DNA of 64,000 nucleotides from Streptomyces aurantiogriseus (GTDB lineage: Bacteria; Actinomycetota; Actinomycetes; Streptomycetales; Streptomycetaceae), in contig NZ_BMSX01000005.1 of assembly GCF_014649375.1 (NCBI RefSeq), positions 124,001 through 188,000 of the forward strand, in the 5' to 3' direction. A program made the translations under genes and the position numbers. Each line of letters starts with the position of its first letter. Within the stretch, counting starts at the first letter, position 1. Of this stretch, positions 25,113 through 34,286 are shown piece by piece. Below the pieces are notes generated by a model that saw only the letters and a program-made list of their open reading frames with translations, did no database searches and was not told the origin of the DNA.

Positions 25113-26120
25113 TCAGAACGTACGGCTCGGCGCGCGTCGCACGACGAGCAGCAGCAGCGCGGCCCCGAGGCAGGCGGTGAGGGCCCCGACCGGCAGCGTG
25201 AGCCGCCCGGAGTCCAGCGCGTCCGCCAGCAGCCTCGAGGACAGCTGCGCCGCCGCGTCCGCCCCGCACACCACGGCCGCGCCCACCAGGGCGGCGCCGG
25301 GCAGGGTCACCCGCAGGTCGGCGCCGAAGACGGCCAGGGCGAGGTGCGGTACAAGCAGCCCGACGAACCCCAGCGCCCCCACGGCGGCCACCGCACCCGC
25401 TGTCAGCGCCACCGCGCACAGCAGGGCGAGCGCCCGGGCGCGGGCGGCGGACAGCCCGGCGGCGAGGGCGATGTCGTCCCCGCAGCGCAGCAGGGTCAGC
25501 GGCCCGGCCAGCAGCCATGCCGCGGCACCCCAGGCCAGCGCCCACGGCCACAGCAGGTGCCAGTGCTGCCACACCCGGCCCTCCGTGGTGCCGACGAGCC
25601 ACTGCACGACGCTGCCGAGTTCGCCCGGCGCGACGAGCAGCACCATGGCGGTGAGCCCGCCGAGCACCGCCGACACCAGCACCCCGTGCACGGCGGTCTG
25701 CGCGGGGTCGCTGCGGCCGCGTCCGGCGAGCAGCCACAGCAGCGCGGCCCCGGCGCAGCCGCCCACGCACGCGGCGACGACCACGGCGAGGGGCGATTCC
25801 CATCCCGCGAGTCCGAGGCCGGTCGCGGCGACGGCACCGAGCACCGCGCCCGGCGTCACACCCGTCACCTCGGGTCCGGCCAGCGGGTTGCGCAGCGCCG
25901 ACTGCAGGACCAGGCCCGCCACACCGAGGCACGCCCCCGCACCGAGGGCCACCAGGAGGCGGGGCAGCCGTAGTTGGAACAGGATGTGCCGTTCCGTCGT
26001 ATCGCCGCCCCCGCCGAGGACGTCCCAGACCACGGCTGGGGACATGCCGCGCCCGGCCACCAGTTCGACACCGGCGCATACGACGGTGAGTGCGGCGAGT
26101 ACCGCGAAACGCCGGCTCAC
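25113..26120 (-). CDS. FecCD-family metal-siderophore permease
   Basis: 335 residues, about nine or ten hydrophobic segments; LFQLRLPRLLVALGAGACLGVAGLVLQ and GALGFVGLLVPHLA are FecCD/BtuC motifs, the second contacting the ATPase. GTG 26120 overlaps the preceding permease stop (GTGA). It should form a heterodimeric channel with that permease for a metal chelate. Confidence 0.92.
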   Translation of the reverse strand: MSRRFAVLAALTVVCAGVELVAGRGMSPAVVWDVLGGGGDTTERHILFQLRLPRLLVALGAGACLGVAGLVLQSALRNPLAGPEVTGVTPGAVLGAVAATGLGLAGWESPLAVVVAACVGGCAGAALLWLLAGRGRSDPAQTAVHGVLVSAVLGGLTAMVLLVAPGELGSVVQWLVGTTEGRVWQHWHLLWPWALAWGAAAWLLAGPLTLLRCGDDIALAAGLSAARARALALLCAVALTAGAVAAVGALGFVGLLVPHLALAVFGADLRVTLPGAALVGAAVVCGADAAAQLSSRLLADALDSGRLTLPVGALTACLGAALLLLVVRRAPSRTF

Positions 26121-27370
26121 CGGACTTCCTCCGCTCCGGTCGCCTCACCGCGTGAAGCGGAAACACCGGAAGGGCCGTCGCTCCCGGGAGCCGCTCGACG
26201 GACACATTCTCGGGCCCCCGTGGAAGGCTCCTCCTTCTCCGAAGGGCCGGCGGGCACGGCTTGGGCACCTTGCGGCACCGAGCCCGCGGCAACGGTGCCC
26301 GCCGCTCGGCGCCGGGCCGCCGGCCTGCGGCTGCCCGACCGGAGCAGGGCGACCCCGGCGGGCACACCGACCAGAGCCGTCCACGCGCCGACCGGCGTCT
26401 CCACGGGCGCCAGCGCAAGGCGGGCCGGGACATCGGCGACGGCCACGACGACGGCGCCCCACGCAGCAGACCAGGGCAGCCAGCGCACCGCGTCCGCCGC
26501 GGGATTGAACCACCGCGCCAGGTGCGGAGCGAGGAAACCGACCCATGCCACCGGCCCGCACACGGCCGTCACGGGCGCGATCAGCACGACGGCGATGGCC
26601 AGCGCGGCCAGCCGGGCCCGCTGCGCGCGCACACCCAGTGCCTCGGCGTCCTCGTCCCCGAGCCGCAGCACCGAGAGCACCGGCGCGCACAGCACGAGCG
26701 CGGGGACCGCGACGAGCAGCCACGGCCACAGCCCGGTGACGTCGTCCCAGGTGCGGGCAGAGAGCGAGCCGAGCAGGTAGCGGTAGATCAGCTGGAGGTC
26801 GAGCTGGTCGGCCATCACCATCAGCACCAGCAGCGCGGCCTGCAACGCGGCGGCGACCGCGGCGCCGGTGAGCAGCACAGCGGACGGACTGCGCCCCAGC
26901 CCCGCGGCGAGCAGCGTGAGCCCGCCCCCGAGCCCGGCCCCGCCGATGGCCAGCAGGGGCTGGACAGCAGCAGGGAGGGACACCGACAGCACCAGCGGCG
27001 CGGCCACCCCGAGCGCGGCCCCGGACGACACACCCAGCATCTCGGGGACGGCCAAGGGGTTGCGCAGCGCCTCCTGCAGCACGAGCCCCGCCGCACCGAG
27101 ACACGCCCCGGCGACAACCGCCAGAACCAGCCGGGGCACGCGCAGCTCGGTGACGACGATCCCGGCGAGCGTGCTGTCCGCGTCCATCAGCGCACCGGGC
27201 AGCCGGTGCAGCGGGACATAGGGCGTACCCAGGCTCAGCGCGCAAGCCGAGGCGGCTACCAGCAGCGCGACCAAGACGGGCAGTTGCCATCCTCCTGCGA
27301 AGCGCACCGACCGCTGTGGGCCCGATGTTGTGTCACCTGCTGCGGTGTGCGTCGCGACGGGCGCGCTCAC
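26117..27370 (-). CDS. FecCD-family metal-siderophore permease with extended C-terminus
   Basis: 417 residues. The typical permease core (VTELRVPRLVLAVVAGACLGAAGLVLQEALRNPLAVPE, GPVAWVGFLAPHLAR) ends near residue 350 and is followed by about 65 low-complexity, charged residues of no known function. ATG 27370 overlaps the binding-protein stop (ATGA). Partner of the downstream permease. Confidence 0.92.
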   Translation of the reverse strand: MSAPVATHTAAGDTTSGPQRSVRFAGGWQLPVLVALLVAASACALSLGTPYVPLHRLPGALMDADSTLAGIVVTELRVPRLVLAVVAGACLGAAGLVLQEALRNPLAVPEMLGVSSGAALGVAAPLVLSVSLPAAVQPLLAIGGAGLGGGLTLLAAGLGRSPSAVLLTGAAVAAALQAALLVLMVMADQLDLQLIYRYLLGSLSARTWDDVTGLWPWLLVAVPALVLCAPVLSVLRLGDEDAEALGVRAQRARLAALAIAVVLIAPVTAVCGPVAWVGFLAPHLARWFNPAADAVRWLPWSAAWGAVVVAVADVPARLALAPVETPVGAWTALVGVPAGVALLRSGSRRPAARRRAAGTVAAGSVPQGAQAVPAGPSEKEEPSTGARECVRRAAPGSDGPSGVSASRGEATGAEEVR

Positions 27371-28344
27371 CGCAGTGCGGCCGTGGCCTCATCGAGGATG
27401 ATGCCCAGCGAACGAGTACCGCGCCCCTTGGCCCACACCTCGGAGTTCACCTCGTGGACGCCGCCGTTCTTCACAGCCGGGAGCTTGCCCCACAGGGGGT
27501 TCTTCGCCAGCTTCTCCGACAGCTTGCCGTCCGCCTCGCCGAAGCTCAGTGTCTCGACGAACAGCACGTCGACGTCCGCCGCGAGGATCTCTTCGAGGCT
27601 GTAACTGCCCTCCACGCCACGGGACTTCCAGGGGTAGTCGGCGAGCTTCGGGAACAGGCTGGCGCCCACGTCCGTCTCCGGGGTGGCGACGCCGAAGTTC
27701 TCGTCACTGCCGTAGATGATGAGCGCGGTCTTGTCGCTCCTGCTCTTCTCGGCCTCGGCGAGCTTGGTGCGGAACGTCTTCTCGGCCTTCTCACCCTCGG
27801 CGGTACGGCCGGTGAGCGCGGCGACATCACGCAGGTAGCCCACGCTGTCCTCCCACGTCTCGGGCTGCATGGGCCAGAAGGTGGTGGCGTCCTTCAGGGC
27901 CGGGGCGAGCTTGCCGTGGGTGTCCTCCAGGCCGATCACGAGGTCGGGCTTGTGGGAGAGGATCGCCTCCACCTCGGGAGCAATGAAGCCTCCGGGAATG
28001 ATGTCGACCTTCTTCGCCTTCTCCTCACCCAGGAATTCGGGGTGGGCGAGGAGTGCGCTGTTCGTGGCCGTGGGGACGATGCCCAGCTCGGTCAGGATGT
28101 CGTCGCAGAGCGCGAACAGGCAGACGATGCGCTCGGGTTCCTTCTCGAGGGAGACCTTGACGCCGCCCGCGTCGGTCAACGCCCGTGTCGCCTTGATGCG
28201 TTCGACGGTGACGTCGGTCTTCGGGCCGGCCGCGGCGGCCTTCTCGCTCGCCGGTTCGGTGGATGAGCCGCACCCGACCAGCACCGAGCCCACCAGCGCT
28301 GCGGTGATCCAGCTTCGGACGAATCTCGACGGTGAGCGCAGCAT
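27367..28344 (-). CDS. Metal-siderophore substrate-binding lipoprotein
   Basis: 325 residues with a lipoprotein signal: basic start, hydrophobic stretch and lipobox LVGC, so it is anchored outside the membrane. The mature part is a class III (FepB/BtuF) binding protein: EPERIVCLFALCDDILTELGIVP, KPDLVIGLED, and DVDVLFVETLSF. First gene of the importer operon, read away from a shared promoter containing a Zur-type box. The ligand could be the RiPP of the adjoining operon or another zincophore. Confidence 0.9.
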   Translation of the reverse strand: MLRSPSRFVRSWITAALVGSVLVGCGSSTEPASEKAAAAGPKTDVTVERIKATRALTDAGGVKVSLEKEPERIVCLFALCDDILTELGIVPTATNSALLAHPEFLGEEKAKKVDIIPGGFIAPEVEAILSHKPDLVIGLEDTHGKLAPALKDATTFWPMQPETWEDSVGYLRDVAALTGRTAEGEKAEKTFRTKLAEAEKSRSDKTALIIYGSDENFGVATPETDVGASLFPKLADYPWKSRGVEGSYSLEEILAADVDVLFVETLSFGEADGKLSEKLAKNPLWGKLPAVKNGGVHEVNSEVWAKGRGTRSLGIILDEATAALR

Positions 28345-28391
28345 CGATGCCCTCGCTTCTTCTCAGGAACCCGGAACACCCCGAAGATACA

Positions 28392-28406
28392 TGATAATCG
28401 TTTTCA
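28392..28406. promoter_or_regulatory. Zur-type operator in divergent promoter
   Basis: TGATAATCGTTTTCA, 7-1-7 with 5 of 7 arm positions paired. It lies 48 bases from the binding-protein start and 28 bases from the propeller gene start, so it can control both directions. Confidence 0.6.
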
Positions 28407-28434
28407 ACAGGACCTGTTTTTCATGGAGGCATCG

Positions 28435-29634
28435 ATGACAGCCGCCCTTGCTCTGCTGCTCGTCTCCGACCACGTGGAGGGATCCATCCACGTACTGACC
28501 GTGCCGGACGGCACCGAGACGGACCGCCTCACCGGCCGTCACCTCTCGGAGCACGCCGGGTTCCTGGCGTTGCCGGACGGGCGAGTGGCCTGCGTCGACG
28601 ACCGCAGGGGCGAGTTGCTGGTGCTCGACCCCTTCGGCGATGAGCTGGTGGAGTCCGCGATCCCGGTCGCCGTGCCGGCCGAGCACCTGGCCTGCGACCC
28701 GTCCGGCCGGTGGGCGGCCGTCACGACGGGCCTGGGCGAGAACGGCGAGCCGTGGTCGGACCTGCTGACGGTCGTCGACCTCACGACGGAAGACGCGGCC
28801 CGGGTACGCACACGCGTCGGCGAACCGGGTGTGACGGTTCTGGGCAACGGTGATCCGCTGGTCGTCCTACGGCACCGGGAGCCCGGCACGCTGGCCGCCC
28901 ACCGGTTCGCCGACCTGCTCGCGGCACCGCCCGGCTGCCCTGCGGTCACGCCGCACACCCACCTTCCGCTGCCGGACGACGGACACGGGGACGCTCAAGA
29001 CCCGTCCTCCGGCCACGTGTTCGCTGCCACGGGCGACGGCGTACACCGGGCACGCCGCGAGGGAGACACACTCGTCCCGGAGCAGACGATTCCCTGGGAT
29101 TCGCCCGCTCGGGGCTGGTACCTGCGGCTCGACCCTCGGCGACGGGCGCTGTGGTCGACACTGCGGGGCGGCCCCGCAGACCCGCTGCGGTGGCCGGAAT
29201 GGAGCAACCAGGCATGGCACCACGACCTGGAGACGAACCGCACCACTCTGACAGAGCTCGGCCCCGGCCTGGTCTTCCGGCTGGCCCTCGCCCAACACCA
29301 CACCGCGTTCACTCGCATCCACCCGGACGGCGACGAACTGATCCTCCTGGACGCCGCCGACACCGCCCGCCGCGTCCCGCTTCCCGCCATGGACGGCGCA
29401 CCCCGCCGCGGCGGCACCCCTTGGGAGGGCGTCCAACGCCGTGCGGTGGCCGCCTCACCGGGCTCCGACTGGGTCGCCGTCACCCGCGGCGGCCACGGTG
29501 AAGCCCACATCTTCGACGCTCGAACCGGCAGCGAAGCAGCCCGATTGAAGCTGGACACGCCCCTGCGCCACGGCGGCCACGCGATGCTGCGTACGCAGAC
29601 CGACGGCGCCGAAGGCGATCCCGTGGGCCGCTGA
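28435..29634 (+). CDS. Cytosolic beta-propeller-like protein of unknown function
   Basis: 399 residues. Successive segments such as FLALPDGRVACVDDRRGELLVLD, HLACDPSGRWAAVTTG and WVAVTRGGHGEAHIFDARTG look like propeller blades. No signal peptide or lipobox is visible, which argues against the periplasmic zinc chaperone AztD, although the fold may be similar. GGAGG at 28426 precedes ATG 28435 well; the ATG at 28423 overlaps that site and is not used. It is divergent from the metallophore importer and shares its Zur-type box. It may handle the metal or metallophore inside the cell. Confidence 0.7.
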   Translation: MTAALALLLVSDHVEGSIHVLTVPDGTETDRLTGRHLSEHAGFLALPDGRVACVDDRRGELLVLDPFGDELVESAIPVAVPAEHLACDPSGRWAAVTTGLGENGEPWSDLLTVVDLTTEDAARVRTRVGEPGVTVLGNGDPLVVLRHREPGTLAAHRFADLLAAPPGCPAVTPHTHLPLPDDGHGDAQDPSSGHVFAATGDGVHRARREGDTLVPEQTIPWDSPARGWYLRLDPRRRALWSTLRGGPADPLRWPEWSNQAWHHDLETNRTTLTELGPGLVFRLALAQHHTAFTRIHPDGDELILLDAADTARRVPLPAMDGAPRRGGTPWEGVQRRAVAASPGSDWVAVTRGGHGEAHIFDARTGSEAARLKLDTPLRHGGHAMLRTQTDGAEGDPVGR

Positions 29635-29699
29635 CAGCCGGGCCGCGCCTCGCAGCCGGCGCAGGGCAGGCGGTCTCGGCCTGAGCCAAGCTCTTACAA

Positions 29700-29714
29700 T
29701 GGGATCCATTTTCA
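29700..29714. promoter_or_regulatory. Possible Zur-type half operator
   Basis: TGGGATCCATTTTCA carries the full right arm ATTTTCA and TG..CA ends, but only 3 of 7 arm positions pair. It lies 39 bases before the methyltransferase start. Confidence 0.4.
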
Positions 29715-29752
29715 TATAGCGTCAAAGGCTCCCACCGGATGGGGAGGCAGTC

Positions 29753-30580
29753 ATGGCAGAGCGCACCGCGCGCCTGGGCACGGTCCAGGAAACGCTTCTC
29801 ATCCCCCTGTACGGCCGGGCGGTGGAGAACCGTCAGCGGGACGCCGCCCTGCGCGACCCTCGGGCCGAGGAGATCGCGGCGTCGATCGACTACGACTTCA
29901 CCCGCTTCGACAACCTGCCCAGCCTGATCGGCACCGTCCTGCGTACGAGCCTGTTCGACCGATGGGTGGCGGACTTCCTCGCCACCCATCCCACCGGCAC
30001 CGTGGTGGAGATCGGCACCGGGCTCAACACCCGCTACGAACGCGTCGACAACGGCCAGGCACACTGGTTCGACCTCGACCTGCACGACGTGATCGAGCTG
30101 CGCCGCGCCTTCTTCGAGAACATCCCGCGCCGGACGATGATCGCCGCGTCGGTGACCGACGGGACATGGACCGCGGCAGTGGCCTCGCAGGCCGGCGGCC
30201 CGTACTTCTTCGCCGCCGAAGCCGTTCTGCCCTTCCTGGCGGACGCAGACGTACGGCACGTCGTGGACCTGCTCGCGGACCGCTTCCCCGGCTCCCTGCT
30301 CGCCCTGGACACCGCCGGCCCCGGAATCATCGACACCCAGGACCAGCACGACGCACTCAGCAAGGTCGACGCCCGCATGCGGTGGGCCTGCGCCGACCCG
30401 GCCGAGATCACCTCGTGGCGCCCCGGGGCACAGCTGCTCGCCTCCCACACCCTCACCAGCCTGCCCCCGAAGATGCACGCCGAACTCCCCAGTCCATACC
30501 AGGAGATGCTCGCGAGCCTCGCCACGCAGCAGCTGGTGCAGGTCGAGGAGTATCGACTCAACCTGGTCCGGCTGCCCTGA
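29753..30580 (+). CDS. LCM/TcmP-type SAM methyltransferase
   Basis: 275 residues of the leucine carboxyl methyltransferase-like family. LFDRWVADFLATHPTGTVVEIGTGLNTRYERV is the SAM motif I, WFDLDLHDVIELRR the acidic loop, and PYFFAAEAVLPFLA motif IV. GGGAGG precedes ATG 29753 by 7 bases. It lies in the zinc island behind a partial Zur-type box. Family members often O-methylate specialised metabolites or carboxylates, so the RiPP C-terminus or side-chain carboxylates are possible targets; this is unproven. Confidence 0.85.
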   Translation: MAERTARLGTVQETLLIPLYGRAVENRQRDAALRDPRAEEIAASIDYDFTRFDNLPSLIGTVLRTSLFDRWVADFLATHPTGTVVEIGTGLNTRYERVDNGQAHWFDLDLHDVIELRRAFFENIPRRTMIAASVTDGTWTAAVASQAGGPYFFAAEAVLPFLADADVRHVVDLLADRFPGSLLALDTAGPGIIDTQDQHDALSKVDARMRWACADPAEITSWRPGAQLLASHTLTSLPPKMHAELPSPYQEMLASLATQQLVQVEEYRLNLVRLP

Positions 30581-31001
30581 CAACCCTGAGCCCGCCGCCG
30601 CATCGACGTCGAGGGCGATGAGTTGAGGTGGGCTACATGCTGCGGCGCGGGGGCCGCCCGCAGCCGGTCGGGCAGCGTGCCGTCATCCGGCATCCCAGCC
30701 CGCAGCCACACCCCGACCGCCTCGGCATCGGCCTCGGTGACGAGCGGACCAAGGCGTACGACGGGCGCACTGGGCCTACGGTCCGCCGCGCACGGCTGCA
30801 CGGCGGCATACAGCCCGCGCCGCTGACGGCAGTGCAGGACCTTGTCCGCCCGGCACCGTGGTCGACTGAGGGGCGAGATCAGGTTCGCCGACGCGACCAC
30901 CCTGACATTGGCTCTCACGGCCTGAGTTGCCCTGACCCGTCCAGCGGGATGCGGTACCGGCCTCACGGAAGACCGCCATCCGGGTTGCTCTCGCCTGATG
31001 G
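30581..31001. other. Intergenic region between convergent genes
   Basis: 420 bases between the methyltransferase and znuB stops. A minus-strand frame reads LVTEADAEAVGVWLRAGMPDDGTLPDRL, which looks protein-like, but no start or family is recognisable. It is possibly a gene relic. Confidence 0.4.
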
Positions 31002-31883
31002 TCAGCCAGGCTCAGCAGCGGTTCGTGCGGCTCCCCACTGCCGGGTCCGGTAGGTGCCCGTCAGTCTGCACACGAGGTAGATCGTGAACGAGATCGTGGT
31101 GACGTACGGGCTGATGGGGATGCTGCTGCCCAGGGCCAGCAGGATGCCGCCCTCGATGGAGGCCACCGCGAACACCACGCTCAGTACGGGCAGCAGCACC
31201 GGTGAGGCCGTGATCCGAGCCGCGGCGGCCGCGGGTGTGACGACGAGAGTGAGCACCAGCAGCGCACCGACGATCTGCACGGACAGGGCGACCGCGAGCC
31301 CCAGCACGATCATGAAGGCGAACGACAGTGGGTGGACCGGCACGCCCCGTGCCTCGGCCACCTCCGGGTCGGCGCTGGCGAAGGCGAGCGGTCGCCACAT
31401 GATCGCCAGTGCTACGAGCACCACGGCAGAGGTGCCGATCAGCCAGGACATCTGTGGGGTGTCGACGGCGACGATCTGCCCGGTGAGGATGCCGAACTTG
31501 TTCGCCGCGCGGCCCTTGTACAGGGCGAGGAAGAGCACGCCGAGCCCGAGGCCGAAGGGCATGATGGTGCCGATCACCGAGTTGCGGTCCCGGGCGCGGG
31601 AGCCGAGCACGCCGATCGTCCCGGCCGCGATCAGCGACCCGACGATCGAGCCGGCCACGATGTTCATCCCCAGCAGCAGCGCGGCCGAGGCGCCGGCGAA
31701 CGACAACTCGCTGATCCCGTGCACCGCGAACGGCAGGTCCCGCATGATGACGAAGACGCCCACCAGGCCGCCGACCAGGCCGAGCGCGACGCCGGCGATG
31801 AGGGAGTTGCGGACGAGGGCGAGGAGTTCGCCGTAGTTGTCGAAGTTGAAGATCTGCTGCCAGATCCCGTCGGCGATCGTCAT
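31002..31883 (-). CDS. znuB: Zinc ABC transporter permease
   Basis: 293 residues from ATG 31883 (ATGA overlap with znuC), with eight hydrophobic segments. The ABC-3 family core is seen in SLIAGVALGLVGGLVGVFVIMRDLPFAVHGISELSFAGASAA and VGALLVLTLVVTPAAAAARIT. It forms the membrane channel of the ZnuABC importer. Last gene of the znuA-znuC-znuB operon. Manganese permeases share this fold, but Zur-box context favours zinc. Confidence 0.9.
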   Translation of the reverse strand: MTIADGIWQQIFNFDNYGELLALVRNSLIAGVALGLVGGLVGVFVIMRDLPFAVHGISELSFAGASAALLLGMNIVAGSIVGSLIAAGTIGVLGSRARDRNSVIGTIMPFGLGLGVLFLALYKGRAANKFGILTGQIVAVDTPQMSWLIGTSAVVLVALAIMWRPLAFASADPEVAEARGVPVHPLSFAFMIVLGLAVALSVQIVGALLVLTLVVTPAAAAARITASPVLLPVLSVVFAVASIEGGILLALGSSIPISPYVTTISFTIYLVCRLTGTYRTRQWGAARTAAEPG

Positions 31884-32767
31884 GGCCGTACTCCGTGCGG
31901 CAGTTCGGGGTGGTGCGGCGGCTCGGCCACCTCGTCGGGCACGCCCACGACCGTGATCCGGTCCCGGACGCGGATGACGTCGACCTGCGTGCCGTACAGC
32001 CGCGACAGCGCCTCGGAGGTCAGTACTTCGTCGGGTGCGCCGGCCCGGAAGCCGCCGCGGGCGAGGTACAGCACACGGTCCACCAGGCCCAGGACGGGGT
32101 TGATCTCGTGGGTCACGAAGACCACCGTCGTGCCGTGGGAGCGGCGGCGGGCGTCGACCAGTTCCGTGACGGCCCGCTGATGATGCAGGTCGAGGGAGAG
32201 CAGCGGTTCGTCGCACAGCAGGATCCGCGGGTCGGTCGCCAGCGCCTGCCCGATACGTACGCGCTGCCGCTCCCCGCCGGAGAGCAGGCCGACGGGTACG
32301 TCCGCATACGAAGCTGCCCCGACCGCCTCAAGGACCTCGTCCACGCGGCGGCGGACGGCGCCCGTGCGCAGCCGGGGTCCAAAGCCGTGCCCGTCGATGC
32401 CGAAGCGGACCAGGTCCCGGGCGCGCAGCATCGCGTGCGCGGACAGTGTCGCCTGCTGCGGGACGTAGCCGATGTGCCGACTGCCCTTGCGGGGCGGGCG
32501 GCCCAGGACCGTCAACGTGCCGGCGGACAACTGCCGCTGGCCCAGCAGGGCGCGTACGAAGCTGGTCTTGCCCGACCCGTTGGGCCCGAGCACGGCCAGG
32601 AACTCCCCCGGCCGTACGTCGAGATCGAGGTCCTGCCACAGCACGCGCTCGCCGTAGGACAGGGCCGCGCCGCGCAGGCTGATCACCGCGGCGTCCGCGC
32701 CACGGTCCGGGTCCTCGGTCCTGCCCTCGCGGGCACGGGGCAAGGAGGCCACGGCGGGCCGCCTCAC
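31880..32767 (-). CDS. znuC: Zinc ABC transporter ATPase
   Basis: 295 residues: Walker A LGPNGSGKTSFVRAL, signature LSGGERQRVRIGQALATD, Walker B RILLCDEPLLSLDLHHQ, and the switch His in VFVTHE. GTG 32767 overlaps the znuA stop (GTGA). Cytosolic energiser of the zinc importer. Confidence 0.92.
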   Translation of the reverse strand: MRRPAVASLPRAREGRTEDPDRGADAAVISLRGAALSYGERVLWQDLDLDVRPGEFLAVLGPNGSGKTSFVRALLGQRQLSAGTLTVLGRPPRKGSRHIGYVPQQATLSAHAMLRARDLVRFGIDGHGFGPRLRTGAVRRRVDEVLEAVGAASYADVPVGLLSGGERQRVRIGQALATDPRILLCDEPLLSLDLHHQRAVTELVDARRRSHGTTVVFVTHEINPVLGLVDRVLYLARGGFRAGAPDEVLTSEALSRLYGTQVDVIRVRDRITVVGVPDEVAEPPHHPELPHGVRP

Positions 32768-33702
32768 TTGCCCAGCGCGCTCGCGAGCGCGTCGACGTTG
32801 GCGGTCATCCAGCCGACGTAGTCCTTGCCCTCGGGCAGGGTCTCGGTGACGGGGACGACGGGAATCCCGGCGGCCTTGGCCGCCTGCTCGACCTTCTCGG
32901 TCTGCGGGCCGGAGGTCTGCTCGTTGTAGACCAGCGCCTTGACCATCTTGTCGGTGAACAGCGCCAGCGTGCCCTGCAGGGTCCTCGGTGAGACGTCGTC
33001 GCCCTCCTCGATGGCCTCGCTGAACTCCTCGGGCGTCGCGTTCTTGAGCCCGCTCGCCTCGACCATGTACAGGGGTACGGGCTCGGTGATGGCCACCCCT
33101 TCGCCGCCGTGGTCGGTCTTGATCTTCGCTTCCTTCGCCTCCAGCGGCTTCAGCTTCGCCTCGAAGTCCTCTGCGTTCTTGGTGAAGGTGGCGGCATCGT
33201 CGGGGTCGGCCTTGCCCAGGGCGACGGCGATGCTGTCGGCGAGCTTGCCGACCGTGGGGAAGTCGTACCAGACGTGCTCGTTGAGCTCCCCACCTGCCGG
33301 GGCGGTCTTCCCGGAGACTTCGACCGCGTTGATCACCTCGGCGGACGAGTTGCTGCTCTTCAGCATGCGGTCGATGAAGTCGTCGTAACCGCCGCCGTTT
33401 TCGATGACGACCTTCGCCTTGGACAGCGCCAACTGGTTCTGCGTGTTGGCCTCATAGGAGTGCGGGTCCTGGTCGGGGTCACTGATGATCGAGGTGACCT
33501 TCACGTTCCCGCCGCCGATCTGCTCGACGATGTCCCCGTAGACGTTCGTCGACGCCACCACCGGGATGGCGGACGAGGAGACGGGGCTCTGCGAGGCGCC
33601 GGTGTCGCTTCCGGAATCGGACGAGTTGCCGCAACCCGCCAGGAGGGCCAGGGAGACGCCGGTTATCAGCGGCGCCAGACGCCGGGACGAGGACGCACGC
33701 AT
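32764..33702 (-). CDS. znuA: Zinc-binding lipoprotein of ABC importer
   Basis: 312 residues. Lipobox LLAGC follows a basic/hydrophobic signal, so the protein is lipid-anchored. Cluster A-I metal-binding features: PVVASTNVYGDIVEQIGG, DPHSYE, and NEHVWYDFPTV provide candidate His ligands. The His-rich loop seen in many ZnuA proteins is absent; a short acidic HGGEG lies instead. First gene of the operon, with a Zur-type box about 70 bases upstream. Confidence 0.92.
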   Translation of the reverse strand: MRASSSRRLAPLITGVSLALLAGCGNSSDSGSDTGASQSPVSSSAIPVVASTNVYGDIVEQIGGGNVKVTSIISDPDQDPHSYEANTQNQLALSKAKVVIENGGGYDDFIDRMLKSSNSSAEVINAVEVSGKTAPAGGELNEHVWYDFPTVGKLADSIAVALGKADPDDAATFTKNAEDFEAKLKPLEAKEAKIKTDHGGEGVAITEPVPLYMVEASGLKNATPEEFSEAIEEGDDVSPRTLQGTLALFTDKMVKALVYNEQTSGPQTEKVEQAAKAAGIPVVPVTETLPEGKDYVGWMTANVDALASALGK

Positions 33703-33772
33703 GGAGGATCCCTCCGCAATAGGGTGAGTTGTCCGCCGAGCTCAGCCTGTCCCGGCTGCGGCACACGCTAGA

Positions 33773-33787
33773 TGGAAACGGATATCA
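33773..33787. promoter_or_regulatory. Zur-type operator of znuA
   Basis: TGGAAACGGATATCA: the left arm equals that of the box at 13410, and TG..CA ends are kept; 4 of 7 arm positions pair. It lies 71 bases before the znuA start, in the intergenic region shared with the efflux genes. Confidence 0.5.
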
Positions 33788-33962
33788 AGACCATCTTTCG
33801 GCCATCCGATATGGAAATCCTTACCAAGAACTTAACCCCCCTGGCCTCGGCCTGCCCGGCCACAGCGCGGCCCAGACCGACTGGGCGCGATGCCCGCCAC
33901 TGGGCGAGAATGGACTTACCGCGTCGAAGACGGAGGCATCCGCTCCGCGGAAGGAGAGCCTG

Positions 33963-34274
33963 ATGCATCCCGCCGCTTTCGCAGGTGCGGTCGTGGGCCG
34001 CATCACGCACTACGCCTTGTCCGGAACCGCCGGTGTCCTGGTTCTGCGGGGAGCCGCCAAGGCCGCGCCCAAGGCCAAACCCGCGGCACGCAGGCTTCTG
34101 GTCAGCGGTATCGCCGGCGGCATCACGACGGGGCGGCGGCTTGGGGAGGCCGCCGAAGAGGCCCGCCTGAAGGCAGGAGACCTGCTGGCCGAGGCCAGGG
34201 AGCAGTTGGGTGAGGAGGCGCCGCCGCCCTCGGCGGTCGGTGTCGAGGGGCACGCCCACGACCACCAGCACTGA
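33963..34274 (+). CDS. PacL-like (DUF1490) metallochaperone for zinc efflux
   Basis: 103 residues: an N-terminal hydrophobic helix (ITHYALSGTAGVLVLRGAAKA), an Ala/Glu-rich amphipathic region, and a C-terminal metal-binding tail HAHDHQH. It resembles Mycobacterium tuberculosis PacL1 (Rv3269), which supports the zinc efflux ATPase CtpC. GGAGAG precedes ATG 33963 and the CtpC-like gene starts 12 bases downstream, the same gene order as in mycobacteria. It probably captures cytosolic zinc at the membrane and stabilises the pump. Confidence 0.8.
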   Translation: MHPAAFAGAVVGRITHYALSGTAGVLVLRGAAKAAPKAKPAARRLLVSGIAGGITTGRRLGEAAEEARLKAGDLLAEAREQLGEEAPPPSAVGVEGHAHDHQH

Positions 34275-34286
34275 GAGGCGGTCGCC

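Noticed and set aside
24275..28406. Iron boxes of DmdR/IdeR type for the siderophore importer
   Set aside because: No TTAGGTTAGGCTCACCTAA-like sequence seen; boxes are 15-base 7-1-7.
28435..29634. Zinc metallochaperone AztD
   Set aside because: No signal peptide or lipobox and no clear family motifs; only the propeller-like character is shared.
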